A stretch of DNA of 13,702 bases, taken from the NCBI GenBank assembly GCA_021841985.1, contig JAKCCP010000313.1:1-13702 (forward strand), written 5' to 3'. Below are positions 1 through 6,641 of this stretch, piece after piece; position 1 is the first letter of the stretch, and every line of letters starts with the position of its first letter. The notes below the pieces were generated by a model that was not told the DNA's origin, ran no database searches, and worked only from the letters and a program-made list of their open reading frames with translations. The stretch is from Pseudomonadota bacterium. GTDB lineage: Bacteria > Pseudomonadota > Alphaproteobacteria > Acetobacterales > Acetobacteraceae. The translations under genes and the position numbers were made by a program.

Positions 1-306
1 GGCGCAGGTCAGCGCGACCATGCGCGCTACGGTCTCGGCCGCGATCGGCGGCTTGCCGGGCTTGCGTGTCTTGTCGCGCAGCAACCCGTACACGCCCTTT
101 TCGGCAACGCGTTGCTGCCAGCGCCAGACCATCGGGCGGCTGATGCCGAGTTGCAGCGCAGTTTGCTGCACCGGTCCACCACCAACCGAAGCAAGCACGA
201 CCCGCGCCCGCTCGATATGTTTCCGTTGGCGGTTGCGGTCCGACGTGATCGCCTCCAACCGCTGCCTGTCCCGCCCGCTCACCAGCACCCATACTGTCTG
301 TGCCAT
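1..306 (-). CDS. IS630-family transposase, N-terminal part (runs off window)
   Basis: The 102 visible codons start at an ATG (304-306) and continue open to the window edge, so the C-terminal DDE catalytic domain is outside. The protein begins MAQTVWVLVSGRDRQRLEAI and carries the helix-turn-helix region typical of IS630 transposases: an ERARVVL segment, then LQLGISRPMVWRWQQR, then a basic linker (LRDKTRKPGKPP) leading toward the catalytic domain. The family binds its own terminal repeats and moves by cut-and-paste into TA targets. No terminal repeat could be defined in 307-402, so the element boundary is unknown. No strong ribosome site precedes the start. The gene lies 96 nt beyond the end of the cytochrome fusion gene and marks the left border of the alcohol-oxidation genes. 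Family assignment is from remembered sequence patterns; whether the full gene is intact cannot be seen. Confidence 0.85.
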   Translation of the reverse strand, partial: MAQTVWVLVSGRDRQRLEAITSDRNRQRKHIERARVVLASVGGGPVQQTALQLGISRPMVWRWQQRVAEKGVYGLLRDKTRKPGKPPIAAETVARMVALTCA

Positions 307-402
307 CCAGCCAGATTCGCACGTCGGTCGGCCAATGTGAATCAGTAGAATGCATCAGAGCAATAGCCCTGGTAGGTGTCTGCATCGCCAGATAGGCGTG
401 CT

Positions 403-1521
403 TCAATCCTGCGAACTCTTCAGATAGGCGAGAACATCCTTGAACTGGTCTTCGGTCAAGACCCCAGACCAGTTCGGCATGCCTTTGTCCGGCCGCCCGT
501 GATGCACCGTGGTCATAAAAACCTGATCCATATTATCGCCATAGCGCTGCTGGAGAAGGTGAAGATTCTGCCGCGTCGCCGGCGCGCGCGCATCGACGCC
601 ATGGCAATGCGCGCAATAGGCGTTGATGATCTCGCGGCCGCTTCCGGAATTGCCGGGCTGATTGTCCGCGACGAGCCGATAGCGGAGTACAGCCATCGAA
701 AGCCTGATCGGCGCGCCGCGCGGAAAGCCATATTTGTCGAGCAAGGTGCTTTCCAGTTTTTTCTCACGGACGAGCGCCTGATCGACCTCGTCACGGAGAT
801 CGCCATGGCGCGCATCGAAGCCAATCGCCGCCTCGAACTCCATGCCAGGCCCGGCGAGGGGAACAACGGCGAAACGCCCATGGTAGCGGCTCTGGTTCAA
901 GAATCCCGCGCTCGGCCCCCAGATCATCGCCACGTCCACCTTACCCTCCGCCAGCGCCACCATGGCGCCATCCGAATCCATCTCCGTAACCACGCTAACG
1001 CCGCCGCGTTCGGCGAGCCAGCTCTGCGGGGGCGACGAAAACAGCACTGCGACCTTGTGGCCATCGAGATCGTCAAGCCGCCTGATCTCGTGTCCAGGTT
1101 CGGTAACGAGCGCATAGTTTTCGCGCAGGATCGGCTGCGAGAAAATCACCTGCGGCCCCGCCGCGCCGGGCATCTGCGGCAGCGCGAAGAAGGCATCGCA
1201 TTTGCCGGAAAGCAGTTCCTCGCCGACGGCATGCCGAGCAAAGCGCATCACATACCACACCGGCTCGAAAGGACGCCCAAGATCGGCCGCGATCGCCTTG
1301 GCTAGTTCGACATAATAGCCGCGATCCTGCCCACCCGCGGCATCGGCGCGCGCGCTGAAAGGCAGATTATCGGGATCAAGGCAGGCGCGAAACGCTGGTG
1401 TCTCGTCCCCTGCCCAGGCCGGCGCGATAAAAGACAGGACGCACAACACCCCAAAAACCGCGACGGCAAACGCCGGAAAGCGCGTGCGTTGCCAGATGCG
1501 CGAGAGGAAACCGCTCACCAT
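403..1521 (-). CDS. XoxJ/MxaJ-like periplasmic binding domain fused to a cytochrome c domain
   Basis: A 372-residue exported protein with two modules. Residues 1-37 form a signal peptide (hydrophobic core about 16-33, cleavage after APAWA). Residues about 40-275 resemble the quinoprotein-dehydrogenase-associated solute-binding family (MxaJ/XoxJ): an early CLDPDNLPFS segment, GYYVELAKAIA, and a second lobe with DLDGHKVAVLFSS and KVDVAMIWGPSAG. Residues about 290-372 are a class I cytochrome c: CAHCH haem site at 303-307 and likely axial Met348 in KGMPNW. In known methanol systems J assists maturation of the dehydrogenase and G accepts its electrons; here both would be in one periplasmic chain. 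The start is supported by GGAG (1530-1533) eight bases upstream. It follows the dehydrogenase gene on the same strand after 63 nt, so the two are probably co-transcribed. The last residues, AYLKSSQD, look like a natural end, not a truncation. Confidence 0.88.
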   Translation of the reverse strand: MVSGFLSRIWQRTRFPAFAVAVFGVLCVLSFIAPAWAGDETPAFRACLDPDNLPFSARADAAGGQDRGYYVELAKAIAADLGRPFEPVWYVMRFARHAVGEELLSGKCDAFFALPQMPGAAGPQVIFSQPILRENYALVTEPGHEIRRLDDLDGHKVAVLFSSPPQSWLAERGGVSVVTEMDSDGAMVALAEGKVDVAMIWGPSAGFLNQSRYHGRFAVVPLAGPGMEFEAAIGFDARHGDLRDEVDQALVREKKLESTLLDKYGFPRGAPIRLSMAVLRYRLVADNQPGNSGSGREIINAYCAHCHGVDARAPATRQNLHLLQQRYGDNMDQVFMTTVHHGRPDKGMPNWSGVLTEDQFKDVLAYLKSSQD

Positions 1522-1549
1522 GAGAAAAACTCCAAAGCGCGCATGACAG

Positions 1550-1575
1550 GAGAAGGGCCGGCGAAGGCCCTCCCC
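1550..1575 (-). promoter_or_regulatory. Intercistronic hairpin between dehydrogenase and cytochrome fusion genes
   Basis: In the leftward RNA, GGGGAGGGCC (1575-1566) can pair with GGCCCUUCUC (1559-1550) around a six-base loop UUCGCC. That gives six Watson-Crick pairs next to the loop, then four more including two G-U wobbles. No U-run follows, so it is not a classic terminator. It could stabilise the upstream dehydrogenase message or lower expression of the downstream gene; this role is inferred. Confidence 0.4.
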
Positions 1576-1584
1576 GCGTCGAGA

Positions 1585-3270
1585 TCAGAGCGAGAAGACA
1601 AACAAGGCCCCACCTTCAGGCGTCATCTGCAACATCTTCTTGCCGACATCACCCAGGAAGGCCGGGATAGAGGCGGTGCGACCGACGACGATGGCGATAT
1701 ATTGCTTGCCATCGACACTGAAAGACATCGGCCCCGCGCCAATGCCACTGCCGAGATTCTTTGCCCAGAGCACTTTTCCGTCCTGTGCGTCGAAGGCACG
1801 GAAATTGCCTTCCATGTCACCTGCGAAAACCAGCTTGCCGGCGGTCGCGAGTGTTCCGCCATTGAACGGCAGCGGCTCCTTGAAGCTCCAGACTTCCTTC
1901 TGTTTCACTGGATCCCAGGCGAGCAGGGCACCAAGGTAGCCCCCCGGTCCCGGTTTGGTCGGGAATTCTGCACCAAGATAGAACACGCCGCGATGATAAT
2001 CGACATTGCTGACCGACCAATCCATGCACAAGTTATTAGACGGGATATAGACAAGCCCAGTCTGCGGGCTGAACGACATCGGCTGCCAGTTTTTGCCGCC
2101 GAGAAGATTCGGACAGATATCCTTGGCCGGATGATTAGGCCCCGGCCGCTTATCCGCAACCTCGACCGGAGTTGCCGTTGCAAGATCGATGCGCTCGGCC
2201 CAGTTTGTCGGAACAAATTTCTCGGCCGAAAGCACTTTGCCCGTCTCACGATTCACGACGTAGAAAAAGCCGTTGCGATCGGCTTTCATGTAAACTGGCG
2301 TCGTCCCGTCTTGCATGGCAAGATCGGCAAGAACGAGTTCATTGACCCCGTCGTAATCCCACGCATCTTCCGGCGTGGATTGAACATACCACTTGATATG
2401 ACCGGTATCCGCATCAAGCGCCAGCGTGCTCGCCGTATAGAGATTGCGCAGCCTACCGTAATCTCCATTCCCCGTGCTACGAACAATCGAATTCCACGGG
2501 CTGGGGTTGCTGGTGCCCCAGAACACCGTGTTGGTCTTAGGATCATAGGAGCCGACCAGCCACGGCGCGCCGCCGCCATGCTGCCAGCTATCCCCCTTCC
2601 AGCTATCGTTGCCGGCCTCGCCCGGCCCCGGCACCGTCCAGGTCTTCCACAGCAGTTTGCCGGAGGCCGCGTCATAGGCCGAAAGATAGCCGCGCGCGCC
2701 GTATTCGCCGCCGCCAAATCCGGTGATGACGAGATTCTTTACCACCAGCGGCGGCGAGGTGATCACCGAGCCTTGCTTGTAGTCAACGACATTGGCGGTC
2801 CAGATCTCTTTGCCGGTCGCGGCATCGAGTGCCACCAGTTTGCCGTCGAGACGGCCAACGAAGAGCTTGCCATCGGCATAGGCGACGCCGCGGCTGTTCA
2901 CGTCGCAGCACCCGTATTGCAGCACGTCATCAGGAATGTCAGGCTCGTAACGCCATTTGAGGACGCCGGTCCTGGCATCGAGCGCATAGACAAATTTCGG
3001 CCCCCAGGAAGTCGAGACAAACATCGTATCGCCGATGACGAGCGGCGTCATTTCGTTCGAACGCAGCGAGCCAAGTTGCAGCGTATAAGCGAGTTTCAAG
3101 CCCCCGACATTGCTGCCATTTATTTCCGAAAGAGCGCTGTAGCGCTGGTTGGCGTAGTCATGGCCCGACATCGGCCAGGCCGTATTGGGCGCATCGCCCG
3201 CAAGCGCCAGACCTGTCGCCGCGCCAAGCATGGCGGCAGCGACAAGTGCGGTTTTTATGTGACTCGACAT
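1585..3270 (-). CDS. PQQ-dependent alcohol dehydrogenase, lanthanide type (XoxF/PedH-like)
   Basis: A 561-residue periplasmic quinoprotein of the methanol/ethanol dehydrogenase family; it oxidises a primary alcohol with PQQ and passes electrons to a c-type cytochrome. Residues 1-24 are a signal peptide ending LALA. Visible family marks: adjacent cysteines 121-122 (YGCCDVNSRG) that form the disulfide over PQQ; metal-site Glu189 (GGGEYG) and Asn255 (GTSNPSPW); catalytic Asp305 in AWDYDGVNE; Arg332 in ADRNGFFY; and repeated propeller W-motifs. Asp307, two residues after the catalytic Asp, is the extra aspartate that marks lanthanide-dependent enzymes (calcium enzymes have Ala or Ser there). There is no fused cytochrome domain, so this is a type I enzyme, slightly shorter than usual (about 590-600). 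The middle and C-terminal sequence (LGGKNWQPM, PLPFNGGTLATAGKL) resembles ExaA/PedH at least as much as XoxF, so the substrate could be ethanol or another alcohol instead of methanol. A purine-rich site AAGGGAGG (3283-3290) lies 12 nt before the ATG. Confidence 0.93.
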   Translation of the reverse strand: MSSHIKTALVAAAMLGAATGLALAGDAPNTAWPMSGHDYANQRYSALSEINGSNVGGLKLAYTLQLGSLRSNEMTPLVIGDTMFVSTSWGPKFVYALDARTGVLKWRYEPDIPDDVLQYGCCDVNSRGVAYADGKLFVGRLDGKLVALDAATGKEIWTANVVDYKQGSVITSPPLVVKNLVITGFGGGEYGARGYLSAYDAASGKLLWKTWTVPGPGEAGNDSWKGDSWQHGGGAPWLVGSYDPKTNTVFWGTSNPSPWNSIVRSTGNGDYGRLRNLYTASTLALDADTGHIKWYVQSTPEDAWDYDGVNELVLADLAMQDGTTPVYMKADRNGFFYVVNRETGKVLSAEKFVPTNWAERIDLATATPVEVADKRPGPNHPAKDICPNLLGGKNWQPMSFSPQTGLVYIPSNNLCMDWSVSNVDYHRGVFYLGAEFPTKPGPGGYLGALLAWDPVKQKEVWSFKEPLPFNGGTLATAGKLVFAGDMEGNFRAFDAQDGKVLWAKNLGSGIGAGPMSFSVDGKQYIAIVVGRTASIPAFLGDVGKKMLQMTPEGGALFVFSL

Positions 3271-3526
3271 ATGAGTACGAAACCTCCCTTTTCAGTTGCT
3301 TTAAACCGACATTCTCCGGATGGCCGGCCTATCCGGCGATCCGGGAGGCAGCGTACCCGCTATCCGACGGCCTTTGCAACGGAGGGAGTGCCGCGATGGC
3401 GCCCTCGGCCGTAGCTATTGGTCGTTAAGTTCGGTCTGACCGGAAATCTTCCCCTGTAAAGAGACAGCCGGGCGCAATTCCCCTGCCGACAGTCTGCGCG
3501 GCCGGTAAAGGCGGCGCTCAACAGGT
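3271..3526 (-). promoter_or_regulatory. Upstream region of the alcohol dehydrogenase gene
   Basis: This non-coding stretch must carry the promoter of the leftward dehydrogenase operon unless transcription enters from the IS debris. A weak sigma70-like pair in minus-strand sense is TTGCAA (3379-3374) and TACGCT (3355-3350), spaced 18. Between it and the ribosome site is an inverted repeat, CCGGAT (3316-3321) and ATCCGG (3331-3336), around the self-complementary GGCCGGCC. Another CCGG copy follows at about 3341. The rest (3400-3526) shows nothing recognisable. The promoter call is speculative. Confidence 0.3.
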
Positions 3527-3868
3527 TGAACCGCCCCGGATTTGCCGGAGGCTCCAACTCTTGAGAGGATGAAGCTATGGAGAAGCGAAAGACATCGAAG
3601 AAATATTCGCCTGAGGTCCGCGAGCGTGCGGTCCGAATGGTATTGGAGCATGCGAAGGAGCACGCCTCTGAATGGGAGGCGATCGGCGCGATCGCAGCGA
3701 AGATTGGTTGTACGGGCGAAACCCTTCGAGGTTGGGTCCGCCAGGCGGAGCGGGACCGTGGGCTACGGCCTGGGCTGACCAGCGATGAGCGCGATCGGAT
3801 GAAAGCGCTGGAGCGGGAGAACCGCGAACCGCGAACTGCGCCAGGCGAATGAGATTCTGCGCAACGAG
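3527..3868 (+). mobile_element. IS3-family element, 5' fragment
   Basis: The stretch beginning TGAACCGCCCCGGA (3527-3540) resembles the terminal repeat of IS3-group elements and lies 50 nt before orfA, the usual spacing, so 3527 is the likely left end. The element keeps its left end and most of orfA, then stops at about 3865-3870, where sequence from an IS1380 element in the opposite orientation begins. All of orfB (the DDE integrase part) and the right end are missing. The element cannot move by itself. Confidence 0.7.
3577..3868 (+). pseudogene. IS3-family transposase OrfA, frameshifted and truncated
   Basis: The reading frame starts [20 protein letters not shown] at an ATG preceded by GAGAGG (3563-3568). 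It has the IS3 OrfA helix-turn-helix ([20 protein letters not shown], about residues 46-65) and the start of the leucine zipper ([10 protein letters not shown]). At 3820-3833 the 7-mer AACCGCG is repeated in tandem, which shifts the frame and gives a stop after 91 residues. Removing one copy restores the usual continuation [13 protein letters not shown]. The conserved zipper then breaks off at about 3868 where the IS1380 fragment begins. So the gene has two independent lesions: a 7-bp tandem duplication and loss of its 3' end. Confidence 0.8.
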
Positions 3869-4141
3869 GTCGGCATCGTTCACATCCGCGTAGCCGGCGA
3901 GGCGGCCGAACACCGGCTGGCGCAGCAGGCCGCTCAGCAGGTGCCGGGTGTTCTTGCCACGACAGCATTCCGACAGCGCCGCCCCCGCCACATCGGTCAG
4001 CCCGAGCGCGTCATCCAGTTCGCGGTAAGCAAGCCATCCGGCGTCGGAGGTGATCCGGCCGCCGTGGAATTCCAGCTTCAGGCGGCGGTCGAAATCAACC
4101 CGAAGCGCAACCTCATCCGCTTCACCCGCCGGGTGTTCCAT
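3869..4141 (-). pseudogene. IS1380-family transposase, N-terminal fragment
   Basis: About 90 codons remain of a gene that normally has roughly 430-450. The start is MEHPAGEADEVALRVDFDRR, followed by the family's N-terminal signature: LEFHGGRITSDAGWLAYREL, DDALGLTD, and LLRQPVFGRLAGYADVNDAD. After NDAD the similarity ends at about 3869. The frame stays open by chance through the antisense of the IS3 fragment to 3575, giving a 188-residue chimeric frame that is not a real protein. The DDE catalytic domain is missing, so no activity is expected. Confidence 0.8.
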
Positions 4142-4242
4142 CCGCGCGCCCCCACATCGACCACAACTTGCTGGAACTCATGCCAGATTCGGCCAGCCGG
4201 TACAAGAGAACCCACATTCATGCGGGAAATCCGGGTTAAGGC
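3869..4242 (-). mobile_element. IS1380-family element, 5' fragment
   Basis: This holds the transposase start (4141 leftward to about 3869) and about 100 nt of leader up to approximately 4242. The leader in minus-strand sense begins near CCTTAACCCGGATTTCCCGC, which looks like the outer terminal repeat of alphaproteobacterial IS1380 elements. That assignment and the exact end are inferred. An imperfect palindrome, CCCACATTCATGCGGG (4211-4226), lies just inside this end. The remaining four fifths of the element are absent; it stops at the IS3 fragment. Confidence 0.65.
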
Positions 4243-4274
4243 CATCTTATATCTGCTCGCCGGAAAGCTCGTTC

Positions 4275-4442
4275 TCAAGCTACCCGTTTGACAAGGTTGC
4301 AAGCCATTCCAAACAGCGAACAACCAGAAAACTCAGCAAATAGCCGACCCTTGCTTACGTGTGCCTCATGACCGCGAACCGCGGTGCAGCGGCGGATGGC
4401 GTCCTTCGGGTTGGACATGGACTTGAAGACGCCGTGCGCGCA
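4275..4442 (-). other. Unrecognised open stretch, possible gene 3' remnant
   Basis: Immediately after the carboxypeptidase stop codon the same frame stays open for 55 codons to a TGA at 4275-4277. It contains an internal ATG at 4416-4418 (47 codons: MSNPKDAIRRCTAVRGHEAH, then SKGRLFAEF and FGMACNLVKRVA). There is no clear ribosome site and no family I recognise. The ending loosely resembles the C-terminus of some transposases, which would fit the neighbouring IS debris, but that is a guess. It may be non-coding. The bases between 4243 and 4274 show nothing else. Confidence 0.2.
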
Positions 4443-5930
4443 TCAGACAAGATAGCGGGCGCCGAGATGGGCCAGGAAATCCTCGGCGCCGAGCGGCTTG
4501 CCGGTCGCCGCGCGGAGCAGGTCGTTGCAGCCGAGGCGGCTGCCATGGCCGTGAACCTGGCGCGCGAGCCAGCCACGCAGGGGAGCAAAATCGCCGCCGC
4601 CGAGAGCGGCATCCAGCCCCGGCGTGTCGCGCCGCGCTGCCGCCATCAATTGCGCCGCCGCCATCGCGCCAAGCGTGTAGCTCGGGAAATAGCCGAAAGC
4701 GCCGTCATACCAGTGGATGTCCTGCAGGCAGCCCTCCGCGTCATCGCGCGGCGCGATGCCGAGCAGGCGCTCCATCTCCGCGCGCCACGCCGCCGGCAGA
4801 TCGGCAACCGCGAGGTCGCCCGCGATCAATGCCTGCTCGAGCCGGAAGCGGAGGATGACATGGGCGGGGTAGGTGAGTTCGTCGGCATCGACCCTGATCA
4901 ATCCACGCGCCACGCGCCGCCATAGCCGCGCGAGGTTTTCCGGCGCGTAGGTGCCCGGGTTGCCGCCGAAAGCCTGGTGTAGAACCGGCCCCAGCCAGGT
5001 GAGAAAAGCATCCCCGCGGCAGGCCTGCATCTCGATCAGGAGAGATTGGCTTTCATGCACCGCCATCCCCGCTGCCTGTCCAACCGGCTGACGGGCATAA
5101 GCGCGCGGCAAATTCTGCTCGTAAAGCGCGTGCCCGCTCTCGTGCAGCACGCCCATCAGGCTCTGGGCAAAATCCGCCTCATCGTAGCGGGTGGTGATGC
5201 GGATATCGCTTTGTGTGCCGCCGCAAAAGGGATGGAGCGAGCGGTCGAGCCGGGCATGGGAGAAATCGAGCCCGACACGCGCGGCGAGGCGCCGGCAGAG
5301 CGCTTCCTGGTGCGCCTCGGGAAATCCTCCCTCAGGTCGGTGCGGCGGCTTCTGGCGCGCTTCCACGCGCGGCAGGGCATCGCCGAGGAAGGCTTCGAGA
5401 GTGGCGAAAATCGGCGCGATATCGGCCGCACCGATGCCCGGCTGGAACCCATCCATCAGCGCGTCATAGGGCGACATCGCAAGCGCCGCGCCAAGCGCTT
5501 GCGCGGCCTCGCGCGCCAGCCGCACCACCTCGTCAAGGTGCGGGGCAACGGTGGCGAAATCGCGCGCCGCCCGCGCGTTGCGCCAGACTTTCTCGCACGC
5601 CGAATTGGCCCGCGCCTGGGCCTCGACGAGATCACCGGGCAAGGCGGTGGCGCGGCGATGGGCATGGCGCATCAGCGCGAGATTGGCCACACCCCAGCCG
5701 TCCTCGTCACCGTCGCCAGCGGCTTCGGCCGTATCCAGGAGAGCCGCGATCTCGGGGGCGACCAGAAGCTCATGCGCGAGCCCGGCCAGCACCGCGAGCT
5801 GATCGCCGCGCGCCGCACTCCCGCCGGGCGGCATCATGACGGCGGCGTCCCAGTTCAGCATCGCCTGCGCCTCGGCGATCGTGTGGATGCGGGCGAACCG
5901 GGCGAGCAGCGTGCGATAGGCCGCGTTCAT
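4443..5930 (-). CDS. M32-family metallocarboxypeptidase (carboxypeptidase Taq type)
   Basis: A 495-residue cytoplasmic zinc enzyme, the usual size for this family, that removes C-terminal residues from peptides. The zinc site HESGH is at 263-267 (His263 and His267 as ligands, Glu264 as catalytic base), with the third ligand Glu293 in VHESQS. Other M32 blocks: HPF at 233-235, DIRITTRY at 242-249, LTYPAHVILRFRLEQALI at 352-369, and WYDGAFGYFPSYTLGAM at 407-423. There is no signal peptide. Its ATG overlaps the surf1 stop codon as ATGA (5930-5927), which implies translational coupling and places it at the end of the oxidase operon. No functional tie to oxidase assembly is established for this family; it may simply be a passenger gene. 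The end of the gene borders the IS debris, but the C-terminus LGARYLV looks complete. Confidence 0.95.
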   Translation of the reverse strand: MNAAYRTLLARFARIHTIAEAQAMLNWDAAVMMPPGGSAARGDQLAVLAGLAHELLVAPEIAALLDTAEAAGDGDEDGWGVANLALMRHAHRRATALPGDLVEAQARANSACEKVWRNARAARDFATVAPHLDEVVRLAREAAQALGAALAMSPYDALMDGFQPGIGAADIAPIFATLEAFLGDALPRVEARQKPPHRPEGGFPEAHQEALCRRLAARVGLDFSHARLDRSLHPFCGGTQSDIRITTRYDEADFAQSLMGVLHESGHALYEQNLPRAYARQPVGQAAGMAVHESQSLLIEMQACRGDAFLTWLGPVLHQAFGGNPGTYAPENLARLWRRVARGLIRVDADELTYPAHVILRFRLEQALIAGDLAVADLPAAWRAEMERLLGIAPRDDAEGCLQDIHWYDGAFGYFPSYTLGAMAAAQLMAAARRDTPGLDAALGGGDFAPLRGWLARQVHGHGSRLGCNDLLRAATGKPLGAEDFLAHLGARYLV

Positions 5931-6607
5931 TGGCGCATGCTCCGGCGCAGCCAGATCGCATAGATCACCAGCAAGACAGCGGCGAGGCCGAACCAGGTGA
6001 GGGCGTAGCTCAGATGGTCGTTGGGGGGGCGCGGCAGGCTGTGCGCTGGCTCCGGCACCCCGCCCGGCGGCGTCGGCCCCAATGCCACGAGAATAAACGG
6101 CGCGACCTGCTTGAGGCCGAGTGCCGCACCAATCCGCGCCGGATCGAGCGTGTAGAAGCGAAGTTTCGCGGCATCATCGCGGGGCGTGAACCAGCCCGGT
6201 CGAGCCGCCGTCCGCACAAAGCCCTCAACCCACACCGGCTCGGCGGGCTCGGCGAAGGCGGCCAGCGCCGCATCGGGGATCCAGCCGCGCGCGACCAGGA
6301 TCGGCGGGCCGGTATCGGGCAGCAGAACCTGCAGGAGTTGCCCACCCATGTCCGGGCCATGCGGCGTCTCCCGCACCTCCGCACCGTAGAGCGCCACCAC
6401 GCCGAGAAACTTCCCGCTGACCCGCACCTTCTCGAACGTCGCCGGCGCCCGGGGCAACGGGATGGCAGGGGCAGCCTCGGCGCGCGCGATATCAGCGAGG
6501 ACGCCCTCTTTCCAGTGCAGGCGGCGCACTTGCCAGAGCCCGAGATTGACCAGAATGACGAGCATGACCACGGTGCTCAGCGTCGGGATAAGAAAGCGCG
6601 ATTTCAT
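5927..6607 (-). CDS. surf1: SURF1-family cytochrome oxidase assembly protein
   Basis: A 226-residue inner-membrane protein of the SURF1/Shy1 family, which helps insert haem a into subunit I of aa3 oxidases. It has the expected layout: a membrane helix near residues 5-24, the conserved LGLWQVRRLHWKE (22-34) just after it, a periplasmic domain with RGWIP at 107-111, and a second helix at about 201-220 preceded by NDHLSYALTWFGLA (196-209). It lies 34 nt after the DUF983 gene and overlaps the carboxypeptidase start by four bases. The ribosome site before 6607 is weak, so its translation may depend on upstream genes. The combination with coxA, coxB and coxC makes the assignment firm. Confidence 0.95.
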   Translation of the reverse strand: MKSRFLIPTLSTVVMLVILVNLGLWQVRRLHWKEGVLADIARAEAAPAIPLPRAPATFEKVRVSGKFLGVVALYGAEVRETPHGPDMGGQLLQVLLPDTGPPILVARGWIPDAALAAFAEPAEPVWVEGFVRTAARPGWFTPRDDAAKLRFYTLDPARIGAALGLKQVAPFILVALGPTPPGGVPEPAHSLPRPPNDHLSYALTWFGLAAVLLVIYAIWLRRSMRQ

Positions 6608-6641
6608 GCGCCATCGATCGGGGCGGAGCGAGCCACCCGCC

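Noticed and set aside
368..428. Short direct repeat CAGATAGGCG flanking the end of the fusion gene (near 390 and 421)
   Set aside because: Only 10 bases, one copy inside the coding sequence, with no relation to a target-site duplication of IS630 (TA).
376..1305. 309-codon open frame on the plus strand
   Set aside because: Antisense of the binding-domain/cytochrome fusion; no family motif and no ribosome site.
1489..3414. 641-codon open frame on the plus strand
   Set aside because: It is the antisense of the dehydrogenase gene and has the Arg/His/Pro-rich composition of a shadow frame; the minus strand carries clear family motifs.
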